A stretch of 64,000 nt of DNA from DATBAX01 sp963723765 (GTDB taxonomy: Bacteria; Acidobacteriota; Terriglobia; Terriglobales; Acidobacteriaceae). Positions 1 through 8,930 of this stretch are shown one piece after another. Position 1 is the stretch's first letter; every line of letters begins with the position of its first letter. The notes under the pieces were generated by a model, which saw only the letters and a list, made by a program, of their open reading frames with translations, was not told the origin of the DNA and ran no database searches. Both the position numbers and the translations under genes were made by a program. The stretch covers positions 124,001 through 188,000 of the forward strand of contig CAVRSD010000010.1 of NCBI GenBank assembly GCA_963723765.1. Direction: 5' to 3'.

Positions 1-1239
1 GACCTTGCCCGTATACCACGTGTTCGTATCCGGACTGCTGCCGTTAAACACAAAATCGTTCGTCGTGTTGGGACAGGTTTGAACGACACCTGCTGATACA
101 TTTACCGGACCGGGACACCCCGGAAGCCATCCCCGAGCGGTTGCAGCGGGAAAATAGCTCTGAAGCTTTAGAGCGACGGGATCATAGGTTCCCAGAAGCG
201 TGCCGGTGGTGGGGTCAAAAGCCGAGCCCGTGGAGCCTGCAACCCCGTAAAAATTTCCTGCCTCTTCGGCTGCGGTCGGGTAACTATAATTTCCATGAGT
301 TGGAACCGACGCAGGATTGCGCTGGTAGAGGAAAAAGAAAAACAGCTTATTCTTAATGACCGGCCCACCTACGCTGCCGCCGTATGTGTTCCAGTGCTCC
401 ACGGACTTCGGTTCCGGTGCAGGGTTTGAAAAACCTCTGGAGTTGAATGCAGTGTTCTGAATATATTCATAGGCACTGCCATGCCATTGGTTTGTCCCGC
501 TCTTGGTGATTACGTTAATGGAAGTGAGACCGCCACCATATTCTGGAGGTGCGTTGGCTGAATTGATGCTCACCTCGCCAATGGCGTCAACCGGCATGTA
601 GTAGTTGCTGCCGTTGAAATCTCTCGGGGCCGTGGCCGGCCCCCCGTCGGACAGGAACATCACGTTGTAGGACTGCGTACCGTTGACTCCAATGGCCTGG
701 CCGTTGGCTTCGCCTGCGCCTCCACCGGCATTCACGCCGGGAATCAGTTGAGTCATCGCGGCGCGCCAGTCCGTGCCCACGATTGGCGCCGCGCGGATTG
801 CTTCAGTAGTAAGGTTCACGCGCTGGTCTGAGGTCTCGGTTTCCACCAATGGGGCGTCTCCTGTTACGACGACCTGCTCACTGGTAGAGCCCACTTGCAA
901 TGCACCGTCAACCTGGATGGTCTGAATTTCGAGAGTGATCCCATCACGCACAAGATTGCGGAAGCCAGCTTTCGAGAAGGTGATCTTATACAGACCGACG
1001 GAAACCGAAGGCACGTCGTAAATGCCTTCTGCATTGGTGGTTACTACAGTATTCACTCCGGTCTGCACGTTGGTGATGGTTACGGTCACGCCGGAGACGA
1101 CAGCACCAGAGGGATCTGTGGCAGTTCCCTTGATTTCTCCGGTATTGGCATTTTGTCCCAAGGCGAATTGGGTCATCAACAACACTAGTGACAGCAGCAG
1201 GCAGGTTTGACCATACTTGCGCAGTGCATCCGTCTTCAT
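1..1239 (-). CDS. Oar-like TonB-dependent receptor, N-terminal part (runs off the window)
   Basis: The frame is open from ATG at 1239 to the window edge (413 codons), so only the N-terminal part is visible. It has a signal peptide (hydrophobic run ending near ALGQ), then a carboxypeptidase-regulatory-like domain (GEIKGTATDPSGAVVSG, about residues 33-115). A plug region follows (AAMTQLIPGVN, about 155-165), then the motif GGPVIKNKLFFFF typical of Oar-like receptors. AGGAGG lies just upstream of the ATG. The family forms large outer-membrane beta-barrels thought to take up oligosaccharides or other large ligands with TonB energy. It is divergent from the GH2/GH53 genes, so import of galactan fragments is a reasonable inference; the ligand cannot be read from the sequence. 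Confidence 0.9.
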   Translation of the reverse strand, partial: MKTDALRKYGQTCLLLSLVLLMTQFALGQNANTGEIKGTATDPSGAVVSGVTVTITNVQTGVNTVVTTNAEGIYDVPSVSVGLYKITFSKAGFRNLVRDGITLEIQTIQVDGALQVGSTSEQVVVTGDAPLVETETSDQRVNLTTEAIRAAPIVGTDWRAAMTQLIPGVNAGGGAGEANGQAIGVNGTQSYNVMFLSDGGPATAPRDFNGSNYYMPVDAIGEVSINSANAPPEYGGGLTSINVITKSGTNQWHGSAYEYIQNTAFNSRGFSNPAPEPKSVEHWNTYGGSVGGPVIKNKLFFFFLYQRNPASVPTHGNYSYPTAAEEAGNFYGVAGSTGSAFDPTTGTLLGTYDPVALKLQSYFPAATARGWLPGCPGPVNVSAGVVQTCPNTTNDFVFNGSSPDTNTWYTGKV

Positions 1240-1420
1240 CACGAAGCCTCCTGAAAAATAAACTCCCAGTCTCAAGCCGCCCGTTTTGGCGGTCGTTTGT
1301 CGAGATCTCGAAGCCTTCGACCATAGCGTCGGACAGGGCACAGAATTACTCATGCACGCTTGTCTCCTGTGTCGGCTGCCGCACCGGATTCTATGTTTAA
1401 TCGGAAACGCAAGAATCCAT

Positions 1421-1513
1421 CTAAAGTAGGATCGGGAATAAAATGTTCAGCTTGACAACCTTCTATGCAATCTGCTCACCCGGCTCCAGCAGATCAAACT
1501 CCTACTTTAGGAG
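1421..1513. promoter_or_regulatory. Inverted-repeat operator candidates in a divergent promoter
   Basis: The 375-base gap between the TonB receptor and the GH2 gene has CTAAAGTAGGA at 1421-1431 and its exact reverse complement at 1500-1510. The second copy lies inside a palindrome, CTCCTA-CTT-TAGGAG (1499-1513). Two matching half-sites 68 bases apart between divergent genes suggest a regulator controlling both directions. The binding protein is unknown; the response regulator at 7971 is one candidate. I see no convincing -35/-10 pair. Confidence 0.45.
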
Positions 1514-1614
1514 GATTCACGACTTCTCCCTGACGAATAGAATTGGCAATTCCAAGTTTCAAACGCACGATGTTCTCGCGTATCCAGTCATCATTCGTTA
1601 TTTAAAGAGGAATT

Positions 1615-3735
1615 ATGAAAACGATCGTGCTGGGCGCAATCATTCTGCTTGCTTTCTCGCGGCCAGTCATCGCCTCGACCCGGTTGGATCTAAACAACGA
1701 TTGGCAATTTCGCACTGACCCTGATCAAAAAGGCGAGACGGCTGAGTGGCAGAAACAACCACCTTCCGGCACGGCATCCATTAATATTCCACACACTTGG
1801 AACCTTGGTAGGCACGATGGATATCTTGGCAAAGCCTGGTACTTTCGAACATTTGAACTTCCTACGCAGTCTAAATCCCTGCATGTGGAATTGCATTTCG
1901 GTGCCACATTCTATTCATCCCGGGTTTGGCTGAATGGAGTGGAGCTCGGAAAACACGAAGGCGGATACACCGCTTATTCCTTCGACATCACCCCACACCT
2001 GCAGCAGACCAACTATCTGGCAGTTGAACTGGACAACCGCATCGGTGCGGCCACAATTCCCGGCTTTGCCATGCGGGGCAGTGAAGACGGCTGGTATGAC
2101 TGGTGGGATTATGGCGGAATCGTGCGGGATGTGTGGCTGACGCTGGGCAGCCCGATCCAGGTTCGTCGTCAGCAAATCCGCAGCCAGATCGCGGCGGACG
2201 GAGCCGTCGTCCAGGACCGTATCTTCCTTGAAAATAATCTGAAACAGACGGCACAACTCTCGGTGCTTGCGACAGCCTTCGGTCCAGACAACCAGCCCGC
2301 GGCACACGAGAGACAATCCTTTACGCTGACTCCAGGTGAAAGGGATGCAACGATCTCCCTGAAGCTCACGAATCCGAAACTCTGGAGCATTGATAGTCCG
2401 AACATTTACCGGATGGTTGTGCAGGTCACGGATGTCGATGGGACAAACCTGGACGAGCAAAGCGATACATTCGGGGTACGGAAGATTGAAATTCGAGATC
2501 GTCATTTATTCGTCAATGGAGAGCGCGTGCGCCTTACCGGCGTTACCCGACACGAAGAGTCCATGGGGGAGGGTCTCGCCGAAACTTCTGGCACCATGCG
2601 TGAAGATTATGACGACATGAAAGCCCTGGAGGTGACATTGACCCGTCCAGTGCATTATCCGCAGAACCCTTTCATCCTTGATTATGCCGACCGGCATGGC
2701 ATCCTGTTGATCCCGGAGATTCCGGTATGGCAATTCAGCGAAGCCCAAATGAAAGATCCCTCGGTGCTGGCGCTGGCCAAACAGCAAATGCGTGAAATGG
2801 TTGAGGAGGCGGGCAATCATCCCAGCATCTTCGCCTGGAGCGTGTGCAACGAAAGCGCGACCGGAACTCCTGGCGGGATCGCGTATTTTCGCGCAATGCG
2901 TGATTTTCTTCATACCATCGATCCCGACCGCTTCGTGAGCTATGCTGATGACAATCTCCCAAAATTAGAACGCGCGGAGGATTCCGCGGCCAATGATGCG
3001 GACTTCCTCATGATGAACCAGTACTTCGGGAGCTGGCATGGGCCCGCGAGTGCTTTGTCCGAATCACTCGATAAGGTCGACCGGATGTTCCCAGCCAAAA
3101 TGGTCATCATTTCTGAATTCGGGCTGGCGGGGATCTTCGCCCCATACCCCGAAGATGCCGACCGGATGCGCGTAAAGATCATCCAGGAACAGATGCCGGA
3201 ACTAGCCCGTCGCGATTGGATTGCCGGCGCGATCTTGTGGTGCTATCAGGACTATAAATCCCGGCGCGGTCTGCGAGAGGGATGGAAGGAGGGCTACGTC
3301 GAACACGGATTGGTCGACGAATACCGGCAACGCAAACCTTCTTATTATGTCTGGAAGGAACTGAATGCGCCGGCGACAATCGATGCCCAATGGAATCCGG
3401 GAACGGCGGGACCTCCGTCCACTTATACCGTTACCGTGACTCCCAACAGCAAAACCGATTTGCCTTCTTACCCACTTCACAACTATCGGTTGACATGGGA
3501 GCTGTGCGATGAAGGCGGCAAGCTGCTGGCCAGCGGCGAAAAGCAATTCGCTGATTTGAGTAACGTCCAAACTGTGTCGGGGGATGTGGGGAACCAATCG
3601 GGAGCGAAGGCGCTGAAGCTGCATCTCACATTGCTGCGGCCGACGGGAGCCGTCGCCGCGGAGAAGTTGATGGATTGGCATGCCAGCGGGCAGTCTGTTG
3701 GCGCGGTAGTGGGAACGACAGTTCCTGCACAATAG
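1615..3735 (+). CDS. GH2 glycoside hydrolase, probable beta-galactosidase
   Basis: 706 residues with a signal peptide ending near VIAS. The order is a jelly-roll sugar-binding domain (about 22-180, with IPHTWN and RVWLNG), an immunoglobulin-like domain, then a TIM barrel. The acid/base Glu is in WSVCNES (about residue 414) and the nucleophile Glu in VIISEFG (about 499). GH2 enzymes remove terminal beta-linked galactose, glucuronate or mannose. The next gene is a GH53 galactanase, so beta-galactosidase acting on galacto-oligosaccharides is the best guess; beta-glucuronidase cannot be excluded. The start follows AAAGAGGA at good spacing. It is probably secreted to the periplasm. Confidence 0.87.
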   Translation: MKTIVLGAIILLAFSRPVIASTRLDLNNDWQFRTDPDQKGETAEWQKQPPSGTASINIPHTWNLGRHDGYLGKAWYFRTFELPTQSKSLHVELHFGATFYSSRVWLNGVELGKHEGGYTAYSFDITPHLQQTNYLAVELDNRIGAATIPGFAMRGSEDGWYDWWDYGGIVRDVWLTLGSPIQVRRQQIRSQIAADGAVVQDRIFLENNLKQTAQLSVLATAFGPDNQPAAHERQSFTLTPGERDATISLKLTNPKLWSIDSPNIYRMVVQVTDVDGTNLDEQSDTFGVRKIEIRDRHLFVNGERVRLTGVTRHEESMGEGLAETSGTMREDYDDMKALEVTLTRPVHYPQNPFILDYADRHGILLIPEIPVWQFSEAQMKDPSVLALAKQQMREMVEEAGNHPSIFAWSVCNESATGTPGGIAYFRAMRDFLHTIDPDRFVSYADDNLPKLERAEDSAANDADFLMMNQYFGSWHGPASALSESLDKVDRMFPAKMVIISEFGLAGIFAPYPEDADRMRVKIIQEQMPELARRDWIAGAILWCYQDYKSRRGLREGWKEGYVEHGLVDEYRQRKPSYYVWKELNAPATIDAQWNPGTAGPPSTYTVTVTPNSKTDLPSYPLHNYRLTWELCDEGGKLLASGEKQFADLSNVQTVSGDVGNQSGAKALKLHLTLLRPTGAVAAEKLMDWHASGQSVGAVVGTTVPAQ

Positions 3736-3779
3736 GGCAGGCGTCTCAAGTTTCAATTACGTAATGTCGGTGGGAAAAC

Positions 3780-4829
3780 ATGAAATCACGCAACGTTAAT
3801 TTTGTTCTCATATTCTGCGCTTTACTGACTGCCATGGCCGGTCCGGCTTATAGCCAGGATTATGCCGTCGGGGCGGATGTTTCCTTTCTTGCCCAGGCGG
3901 AACAGGGAGGGGTAGTTTTCAAGGACAATGGCGTCGCCACCCCCGGTCTGCAGATTTTAAGAAATCATGGCTATGGTTGGGTTCGCCTCCGGCTGTTCCA
4001 CACACCCAGCCAACTTCCCAATAACCTCGAGTACACGATCGCGCTGGCAAAAGAGGCAAAGGGGCTCGGCTTCAAGTTTCTGCTGGATTATCACTACGCA
4101 GATGATTGGGCTGATCCCGGCAAGCAACCCATTCCGAAGGCTTGGGCAGGGAAATCGCACAAAGAATTGGTGCAGGCAGTATTCGAGTACACCAAAGACA
4201 CAATTGCAGCCTTCCGCGATGCTGGCGCTCTGCCGGACATGGTTCAGGTCGGCAATGAGATCACCAACGGAATGCTGTGGCCGGATGGTAGACTCCCGGC
4301 GAATTGGGACAACTTTGCGGAGCTGGTTTACGCAGGCGTCAACGGAGTGGATGCAGGCCGGGGAAATGGTCCGCGCCCCAGGATCATGATTCATATTGAT
4401 CGTGGAGGCGACCTCAAAGGAACGAAGGCCTTTCTTGACAAGTTGAATTCGTACGACGTGCCTTACGACATCATCGGCCAGTCGTACTATCCATGGTGGC
4501 ATGGAAGTCTGAATGATCTACGTAGCAATCTGGAATTCATGGCGGCTCGATATCAAAAGGACATCATCGTGGTGGAAACCGCCTACAATTGGCGCCCGGG
4601 CAACTACGTGAACAAGCTTCCTCCATTTCCAGAATCTCCCGAAGGGCAGCGCGCGTTCCTGGACGAATTGAACCGGGTAGTGATGGCGACGCCGAATGGC
4701 CGTGGCAAAGGTGTGTTCTGGTGGGAGCCGGCGGTCAAGGGAGATCTGACGATCCGGGGATTTTTTGATGATCACTACAACGCATTGCCGGTAGTAGGGG
4801 TGTTCGACCGGTTTACTAGAGGTAAGTGA
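3780..4829 (+). CDS. GH53 arabinogalactan endo-beta-1,4-galactanase
   Basis: 349 residues, a normal length for the family, with a signal peptide ending AYSQ. GH53 hallmarks are present: GADVSFLAQAE near the N-terminus, NHGYGWVRLRLF, DYHYADDWADPGKQ, the acid/base Glu in VQVGNEITNGMLW (about residue 159), and the nucleophile Glu in VVETAYNW (about 266). The family hydrolyses beta-1,4-galactan, the side chain of rhamnogalacturonan-I. It lies 44 bases after the GH2 gene, so the two are very likely one transcript: GH53 cuts the chain and GH2 trims the products. Confidence 0.93.
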   Translation: MKSRNVNFVLIFCALLTAMAGPAYSQDYAVGADVSFLAQAEQGGVVFKDNGVATPGLQILRNHGYGWVRLRLFHTPSQLPNNLEYTIALAKEAKGLGFKFLLDYHYADDWADPGKQPIPKAWAGKSHKELVQAVFEYTKDTIAAFRDAGALPDMVQVGNEITNGMLWPDGRLPANWDNFAELVYAGVNGVDAGRGNGPRPRIMIHIDRGGDLKGTKAFLDKLNSYDVPYDIIGQSYYPWWHGSLNDLRSNLEFMAARYQKDIIVVETAYNWRPGNYVNKLPPFPESPEGQRAFLDELNRVVMATPNGRGKGVFWWEPAVKGDLTIRGFFDDHYNALPVVGVFDRFTRGK

Positions 4830-4896
4830 ACATCGGCGATCGGCGTCCGGCACGCGAGCGCCAGAAATATGATAAATTCTCGGAGCTTGGCCTCTA

Positions 4897-4915
4897 GTGC
4901 ATGGTTCCCATGCAC
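4897..4915 (+). other. Short perfect hairpin before the sensor kinase
   Basis: GTGCATGG, a 3-base loop, then CCATGCAC: an 8-bp perfect stem. It starts at the GTG that opens the longest kinase frame and ends 29 bases before the preferred ATG (4945). It could be a transcript-end or leader structure. There is no T-run after it, so it is not a standard intrinsic terminator. Confidence 0.35.
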
Positions 4916-4944
4916 CAACTCATAGACCCAGCCGTTGGCATTCC

Positions 4945-7900
4945 ATGCTGAATCGCACAGACGGGCGTTCCAAGTCCTGGCAGATCGCGCTGCACGCCAC
5001 CATTGCGGCCGGAGTGTACTTTTTCTTTCTTCTTCCCGCTGTATTTGCCCTTCCTGTGGATGCTCCTTCCGTTGGCTATACCGAGCGGACGTGGCAAATG
5101 CAAGATGGATTGCCGGAACAAGTCGTGCAGGCTTTTGCCCAGACTGTCGATCGATATCTGTGGATCGGCACCACTGGAGGCTTGCTACGGTTCGATGGGG
5201 AAAGATTCCTGACCTTCGATCGCGAAAATACTCCCGCCTTCAGCGAGAACAACGTTTTTTGTCTAATGGTTTCGCGCGATAACAGCCTCTGGATCGGAAT
5301 GGAAGGTGGCGGCCTTCTTCGTTACAAGAACGGAGCGTTTCATTCTTTCACCAGCAACAACGGACTGACCAACAACTTCGTACGCGCGGTCTATCAGGAT
5401 ACGAAAGGGAAGATTTGGGTTGGCACGGACAATGGACTGTTCCAGATCATTGGAGAACGCGTTGAGCGGTTGGACAACTCCGACAGCTTCCCTTCGATTG
5501 CGGTTCACGCCATTGCCGAGGACAGTCGCGGGAGGATCTGGGCTGGCGGTTCCAGGCTCGTCCGACTGGAAGGCGGCGAGCCTTCCGAATATCACCTGCG
5601 CGGTGAAGCCAGTCAGAATCGAGTCAAATCGATCATTGAGACACCAGACGGAACCGTGTGGGTGGGCACGGTTTCTGGCCTGCAAAAAATGACACCAGGC
5701 GGTCCAAGCTCAACGGAATTTACGCGAGTGCAAGAGATCACTGGAACCGTTCGTTTTTTGCGTGAGACATCGGATGGGACACTCTGGATTGGCACGATTG
5801 GGCATGGACTCCATACTTATCGGGACCACCACTTTGCCGAAATGACAGCTCCTAACGCGCTGCCCAGCAATACCCTTTTGAATCTGTTTGAGGATGTCGA
5901 GAAGAACCTTTGGATTGGAACGCAAGGTGGGATGGTCCGCCTGAGTAAGACACCGGTGAGAACAGTCACCTTGCCTGACGCGGCCGATTCAGATGCGGAA
6001 ACTGTTTATCAGGACCACAATGGCGATCTCTGGGTTGCTGCGGTGAATCTGTTCCGGTACCGCAATGGCTTAGCTACTCCTTATCAGTTTCCGGGCCTCT
6101 CCGGCGTGAGAATTCGAAATGTGTTCCGCGACCGAGATGACGTCTTGTGGATTGGGACCGAAGGCCGGGGTGCATATCGCCAAGTCGGCTCGCGGCTCGT
6201 TCAATATTCGACGAAGGAAGGACTAACCAATAATTTTATACGCGCTTTTCTGCAAGGCCGGGACGGTAGCGTGTGGATTGCTACGGATGAAGGCGTAAAT
6301 CGCTGGCGCCCTGAGGGTCTCACGACGTATCAGATGCGAGATGGATTGTGCTACTTCAGTACACGGTCCATGCTGGAAGATCGCAACGGAGACATCTGGA
6401 TTGGCACAGATCGAGGCGTAAGCCGCCTCCACGGCGACAATTTTGTGAGTGACGGAGCAACGGAAGCGCTCAAGAATGAAAAAGTCTGGGCCATTCATGA
6501 AGATTCCGACGGCGGGCTGTGGTTCGGAACCCGCACCGGAGGACTGTACCGGTGGCGGTCGGGAAAACTCACCCACTACACTGCGACCCAGGGGCTCGCC
6601 AGCAACGGCATCTATGAGCTTTTGGAAGATCGCAAGAACAACCTGTGGATGAGTGGTCCCAATGGTATTTCCGCCATCAACCGTCATGAATTGGACGCGA
6701 TTGCGGACGGGTCATCGCGCCGGACGGCAGTCACCTTGTACGGGGTCTCGGATGGCTTGGAGACCATTCAGATGTGCGGGGGTGAAAAGCCGGCGGGGGT
6801 ACTCACCACGCAAGGCGAAGTTTGGTTCTCCAGCAGCAAAGGCCCGGTTCGGGTCTCGGTAGATCAACCTAAACCATCCAATCCAGCTCCGGTGGTGATC
6901 GACCAGATCATTGCCGACGGACGGCAGTTTCTAGCAACCGACAAAATTTCGCTGGGCCCTGATAACGCGAAGCTGGAAGTGCACTTCGGGGTGGTGCTGC
7001 TGCAATCTCAGGAGCGCGTCCGTTTTCGCTACATGCTGGAGGGTTTCGACAAGGGCTGGAGCGATGCCTCACTGGCCCGCGTCGCATATTACACCAATCT
7101 TCCTCCTGGGAAATATCAGTTCCGCGTTGCCGCGTTTGCTATGAACAATCCTGAACAGGTAGCCCAGGCCGCGCTCGAGGTTGTGCAAACGCCGCACTTC
7201 TACCGGACCCCGTGGTTTTTGGGTACTTGCGTGCTTTTACTGGGAGGCCTGGTCTGGGGTGGCTATCAGTTCCGGCTCGGGCAGTTACGGGCGCGTTTCC
7301 AGGCCGTACTGGACGAGCGCAACCGGCTGGCGCGAGAGATGCACGATACCTTGCTCCAGGGATGTGTCAGCGTTTCGGCTTTGCTCGAGGCGCACTCGAG
7401 CCTGGGACACGAGGCGCTGGACACAAAGAATGACTTGCTCGATTATGCCCGCACCCATTTACGCTCCGCGATTGATGAGGCACGGGAAGCCGTGTGGGAC
7501 CTCCGCCAGAATTCCGCAGTCACAGACATTAGTCCATTGCTGGGACGCATGGCAGAGCGCGTGAGCCATGAGTTCGGAGTGCCCATTGAATGTCAGATAT
7601 CTGGAAAACCCTTTGCGCTCGACCAATCCACGGTGCATGAAGTCCTCATGGTGGCACGTGAAGCGCTTTACAATTCGGTGCGTCATGGTCATCCTCGCAA
7701 GGTCGATCTGGGCGTGTGGTTCGAAGAAAACACATGTAACGTCGAGGTGCGTGACGATGGGACTGGGTTTGATCCCGCGATGTTCTCCTCCGCGGCTGCT
7801 GGACATTACGGTTTGATCGGCATGAAGGAGCGGGTGGAACGAATCGGTGGCAAGTTTGTCTTGAGTAGCCGGCTCGGGGAAGGCACGGAGTTGACGATCC

Positions 7901-7956
7901 AAGTGCCGCGCAAAGCAATCGTTGCCCAGGAACAAGTGACCGGGATGACGCTGTGA
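4945..7956 (+). CDS. Hybrid sensor histidine kinase with beta-propeller (reg_prop) sensor
   Basis: About 1003 residues from ATG 4945; the frame opens earlier at GTG 4897. A membrane-anchoring hydrophobic segment comes first (YFFFLLPAVFAL). Then come many reg_prop propeller blades marked by repeats of LWIGT/VWVGT (roughly residues 60-630), a Y_Y_Y domain (about 680-750), and a second membrane segment (FLGTCVLLLGGLVWGG). The HisKA_3 box REMHDTLLQG has the phospho-His near residue 800, and the HATPase has DDGTGFDP. This layout resembles the periplasmic-propeller sensors of polysaccharide loci in Bacteroidota, without a fused regulator. Its regulator is the next gene (the frames overlap). From its position it likely senses galactan-derived sugars; this is inference. 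Confidence 0.9.
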   Translation: MLNRTDGRSKSWQIALHATIAAGVYFFFLLPAVFALPVDAPSVGYTERTWQMQDGLPEQVVQAFAQTVDRYLWIGTTGGLLRFDGERFLTFDRENTPAFSENNVFCLMVSRDNSLWIGMEGGGLLRYKNGAFHSFTSNNGLTNNFVRAVYQDTKGKIWVGTDNGLFQIIGERVERLDNSDSFPSIAVHAIAEDSRGRIWAGGSRLVRLEGGEPSEYHLRGEASQNRVKSIIETPDGTVWVGTVSGLQKMTPGGPSSTEFTRVQEITGTVRFLRETSDGTLWIGTIGHGLHTYRDHHFAEMTAPNALPSNTLLNLFEDVEKNLWIGTQGGMVRLSKTPVRTVTLPDAADSDAETVYQDHNGDLWVAAVNLFRYRNGLATPYQFPGLSGVRIRNVFRDRDDVLWIGTEGRGAYRQVGSRLVQYSTKEGLTNNFIRAFLQGRDGSVWIATDEGVNRWRPEGLTTYQMRDGLCYFSTRSMLEDRNGDIWIGTDRGVSRLHGDNFVSDGATEALKNEKVWAIHEDSDGGLWFGTRTGGLYRWRSGKLTHYTATQGLASNGIYELLEDRKNNLWMSGPNGISAINRHELDAIADGSSRRTAVTLYGVSDGLETIQMCGGEKPAGVLTTQGEVWFSSSKGPVRVSVDQPKPSNPAPVVIDQIIADGRQFLATDKISLGPDNAKLEVHFGVVLLQSQERVRFRYMLEGFDKGWSDASLARVAYYTNLPPGKYQFRVAAFAMNNPEQVAQAALEVVQTPHFYRTPWFLGTCVLLLGGLVWGGYQFRLGQLRARFQAVLDERNRLAREMHDTLLQGCVSVSALLEAHSSLGHEALDTKNDLLDYARTHLRSAIDEAREAVWDLRQNSAVTDISPLLGRMAERVSHEFGVPIECQISGKPFALDQSTVHEVLMVAREALYNSVRHGHPRKVDLGVWFEENTCNVEVRDDGTGFDPAMFSSAAAGHYGLIGMKERVERIGGKFVLSSRLGEGTELTIQVPRKAIVAQEQVTGMTL

Positions 7957-7970
7957 ACGAGGTCTCGACA

Positions 7971-8585
7971 ATGAAAGTGATGGTGGTGGACGACCATCCA
8001 CTGATGCGCGTGGGAATCACAGCGATCATTAACGCTCGGCCGGATATGGTAGTGGTCGCTCAAGCCGAAACCGGAGAAGAGTCGGTCAGGCTTTTTCAAC
8101 AATATCGGCCCGATGTAACTCTTATGGATTTGAAGCTACCTGGGAAAATGGGTGGCGTTGAAGCCATCGCAGCTGTTCGCTCGAGTTACCCCCACGCCCG
8201 CTTCATCGTAGTCACGACCTACGAAGGAGACGCGGACATTCATCGCGCCCTCGAAGCGGGCGCCCAGGGCTATGTGATTAAGGGCATGCCCTACCAGACC
8301 TTGGTGGAGGCTATCCAGAAGGTCCATGCCGGAAGACGTTTTGTGCCACCCCCGGTCGAGCGTGCGCTGGCTTCGCGTATGCCAGACTCGGACTTGAGTT
8401 CCCGAGAGATGGAAGTTTTGCAGTTGCTCATGAGCGGTAAGAAGAACAAGGACATCGCCAATTTGTTAGGCATCACCGAAGCCACGGTCAAAAGCCATGT
8501 CAGCGCGATCCTCATGCGGCTGAATGTGAATGATCGAACGGAAGCGGTAGTCACGGCTTTGCGCCGTGGCCTCGTCCACCTGTAG
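7971..8585 (+). CDS. NarL/LuxR-type response regulator
   Basis: About 204 residues from ATG 7971; an in-frame GTG at 7953 overlaps the kinase stop. The receiver domain shows VVDDHPLMR at the start and the phospho-acceptor Asp in TLMDLKLPG. A C-terminal LuxR-type helix-turn-helix is clear (SSREMEVLQLL, then ITEATVKSHVSAIL). It partners the upstream HisKA_3 kinase. Likely targets are the galactan genes and the divergent TonB receptor, possibly through the 1421-1513 repeats. Confidence 0.93.
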   Translation: MKVMVVDDHPLMRVGITAIINARPDMVVVAQAETGEESVRLFQQYRPDVTLMDLKLPGKMGGVEAIAAVRSSYPHARFIVVTTYEGDADIHRALEAGAQGYVIKGMPYQTLVEAIQKVHAGRRFVPPPVERALASRMPDSDLSSREMEVLQLLMSGKKNKDIANLLGITEATVKSHVSAILMRLNVNDRTEAVVTALRRGLVHL

Positions 8586-8615
8586 CTGAGCACCATTCCC
8601 GCGGGACTTTCAGAC

Positions 8616-8638
8616 GGTTTAAGCGCGCGTGTTGAACC
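8616..8638. terminator. Weak stem-loop between convergent genes
   Basis: GGTTTAA and TTGAACC can form a 7-bp stem (one G-U pair) around a 9-base GC-rich loop, in the gap after the response regulator and before the minus-strand unit. There is no U-tract on either strand, so terminator function is only a suggestion. Nothing else is evident in 8586-8714. Confidence 0.25.
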
Positions 8639-8714
8639 CGCAGCGAAGCCCGGATTGAGTTGGTTCGTGTCCCGCTGGGCTTAAACATCGTACCGCGCGG
8701 AGCTGGACAGCTTC

Positions 8715-8930
8715 CTAAATACAACCAGATGGCAAAGAAGCGCGGCTGGAACGATGTATGCAGGAGCAGGATGAACGGAAGGACAGCGCAATTGCTGACT
8801 GTGCGCACATCCACAACAGCGATCCGACAACGGCAGTTTTCAAGCCACGAACCGCCTTACTGACAAGCAATAAAGCCAACAGAGTTGTTAGCAGGAAGAA
8901 GGCGAGGATCGGTAATGGCAAGTGACTCAT
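8715..8930 (-). pseudogene. Small membrane ORF coupled to the MFS gene, possibly a broken gene start
   Basis: 71 codons whose ATG overlaps the MFS stop as ATGA, a common sign of translational coupling. The first 50 residues are hydrophobic (ILAFFLLTTLLALLLV, then VVGSLLWMCAQSAIAL) and would span the membrane twice. The tail turns Ser/Cys/Arg-rich and looks out of frame. Another reading frame over the same bases gives a hydrophobic run including FILLLHTSF and FFAIWLYLGS. It may be the start of a longer membrane gene lost by frameshift and truncation, or simply a small coupled protein. I do not recognise the family with confidence. Confidence 0.35.

Noticed and set aside
1452..1480. TTGACA as the -35 of a GH2 promoter
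   Set aside because: No acceptable -10 hexamer lies 16-18 bases downstream.
1915..2505. 196-codon antisense frame inside the GH2 gene
   Set aside because: GH2 motifs on the plus strand are unambiguous and the antisense translation has no coherent composition.
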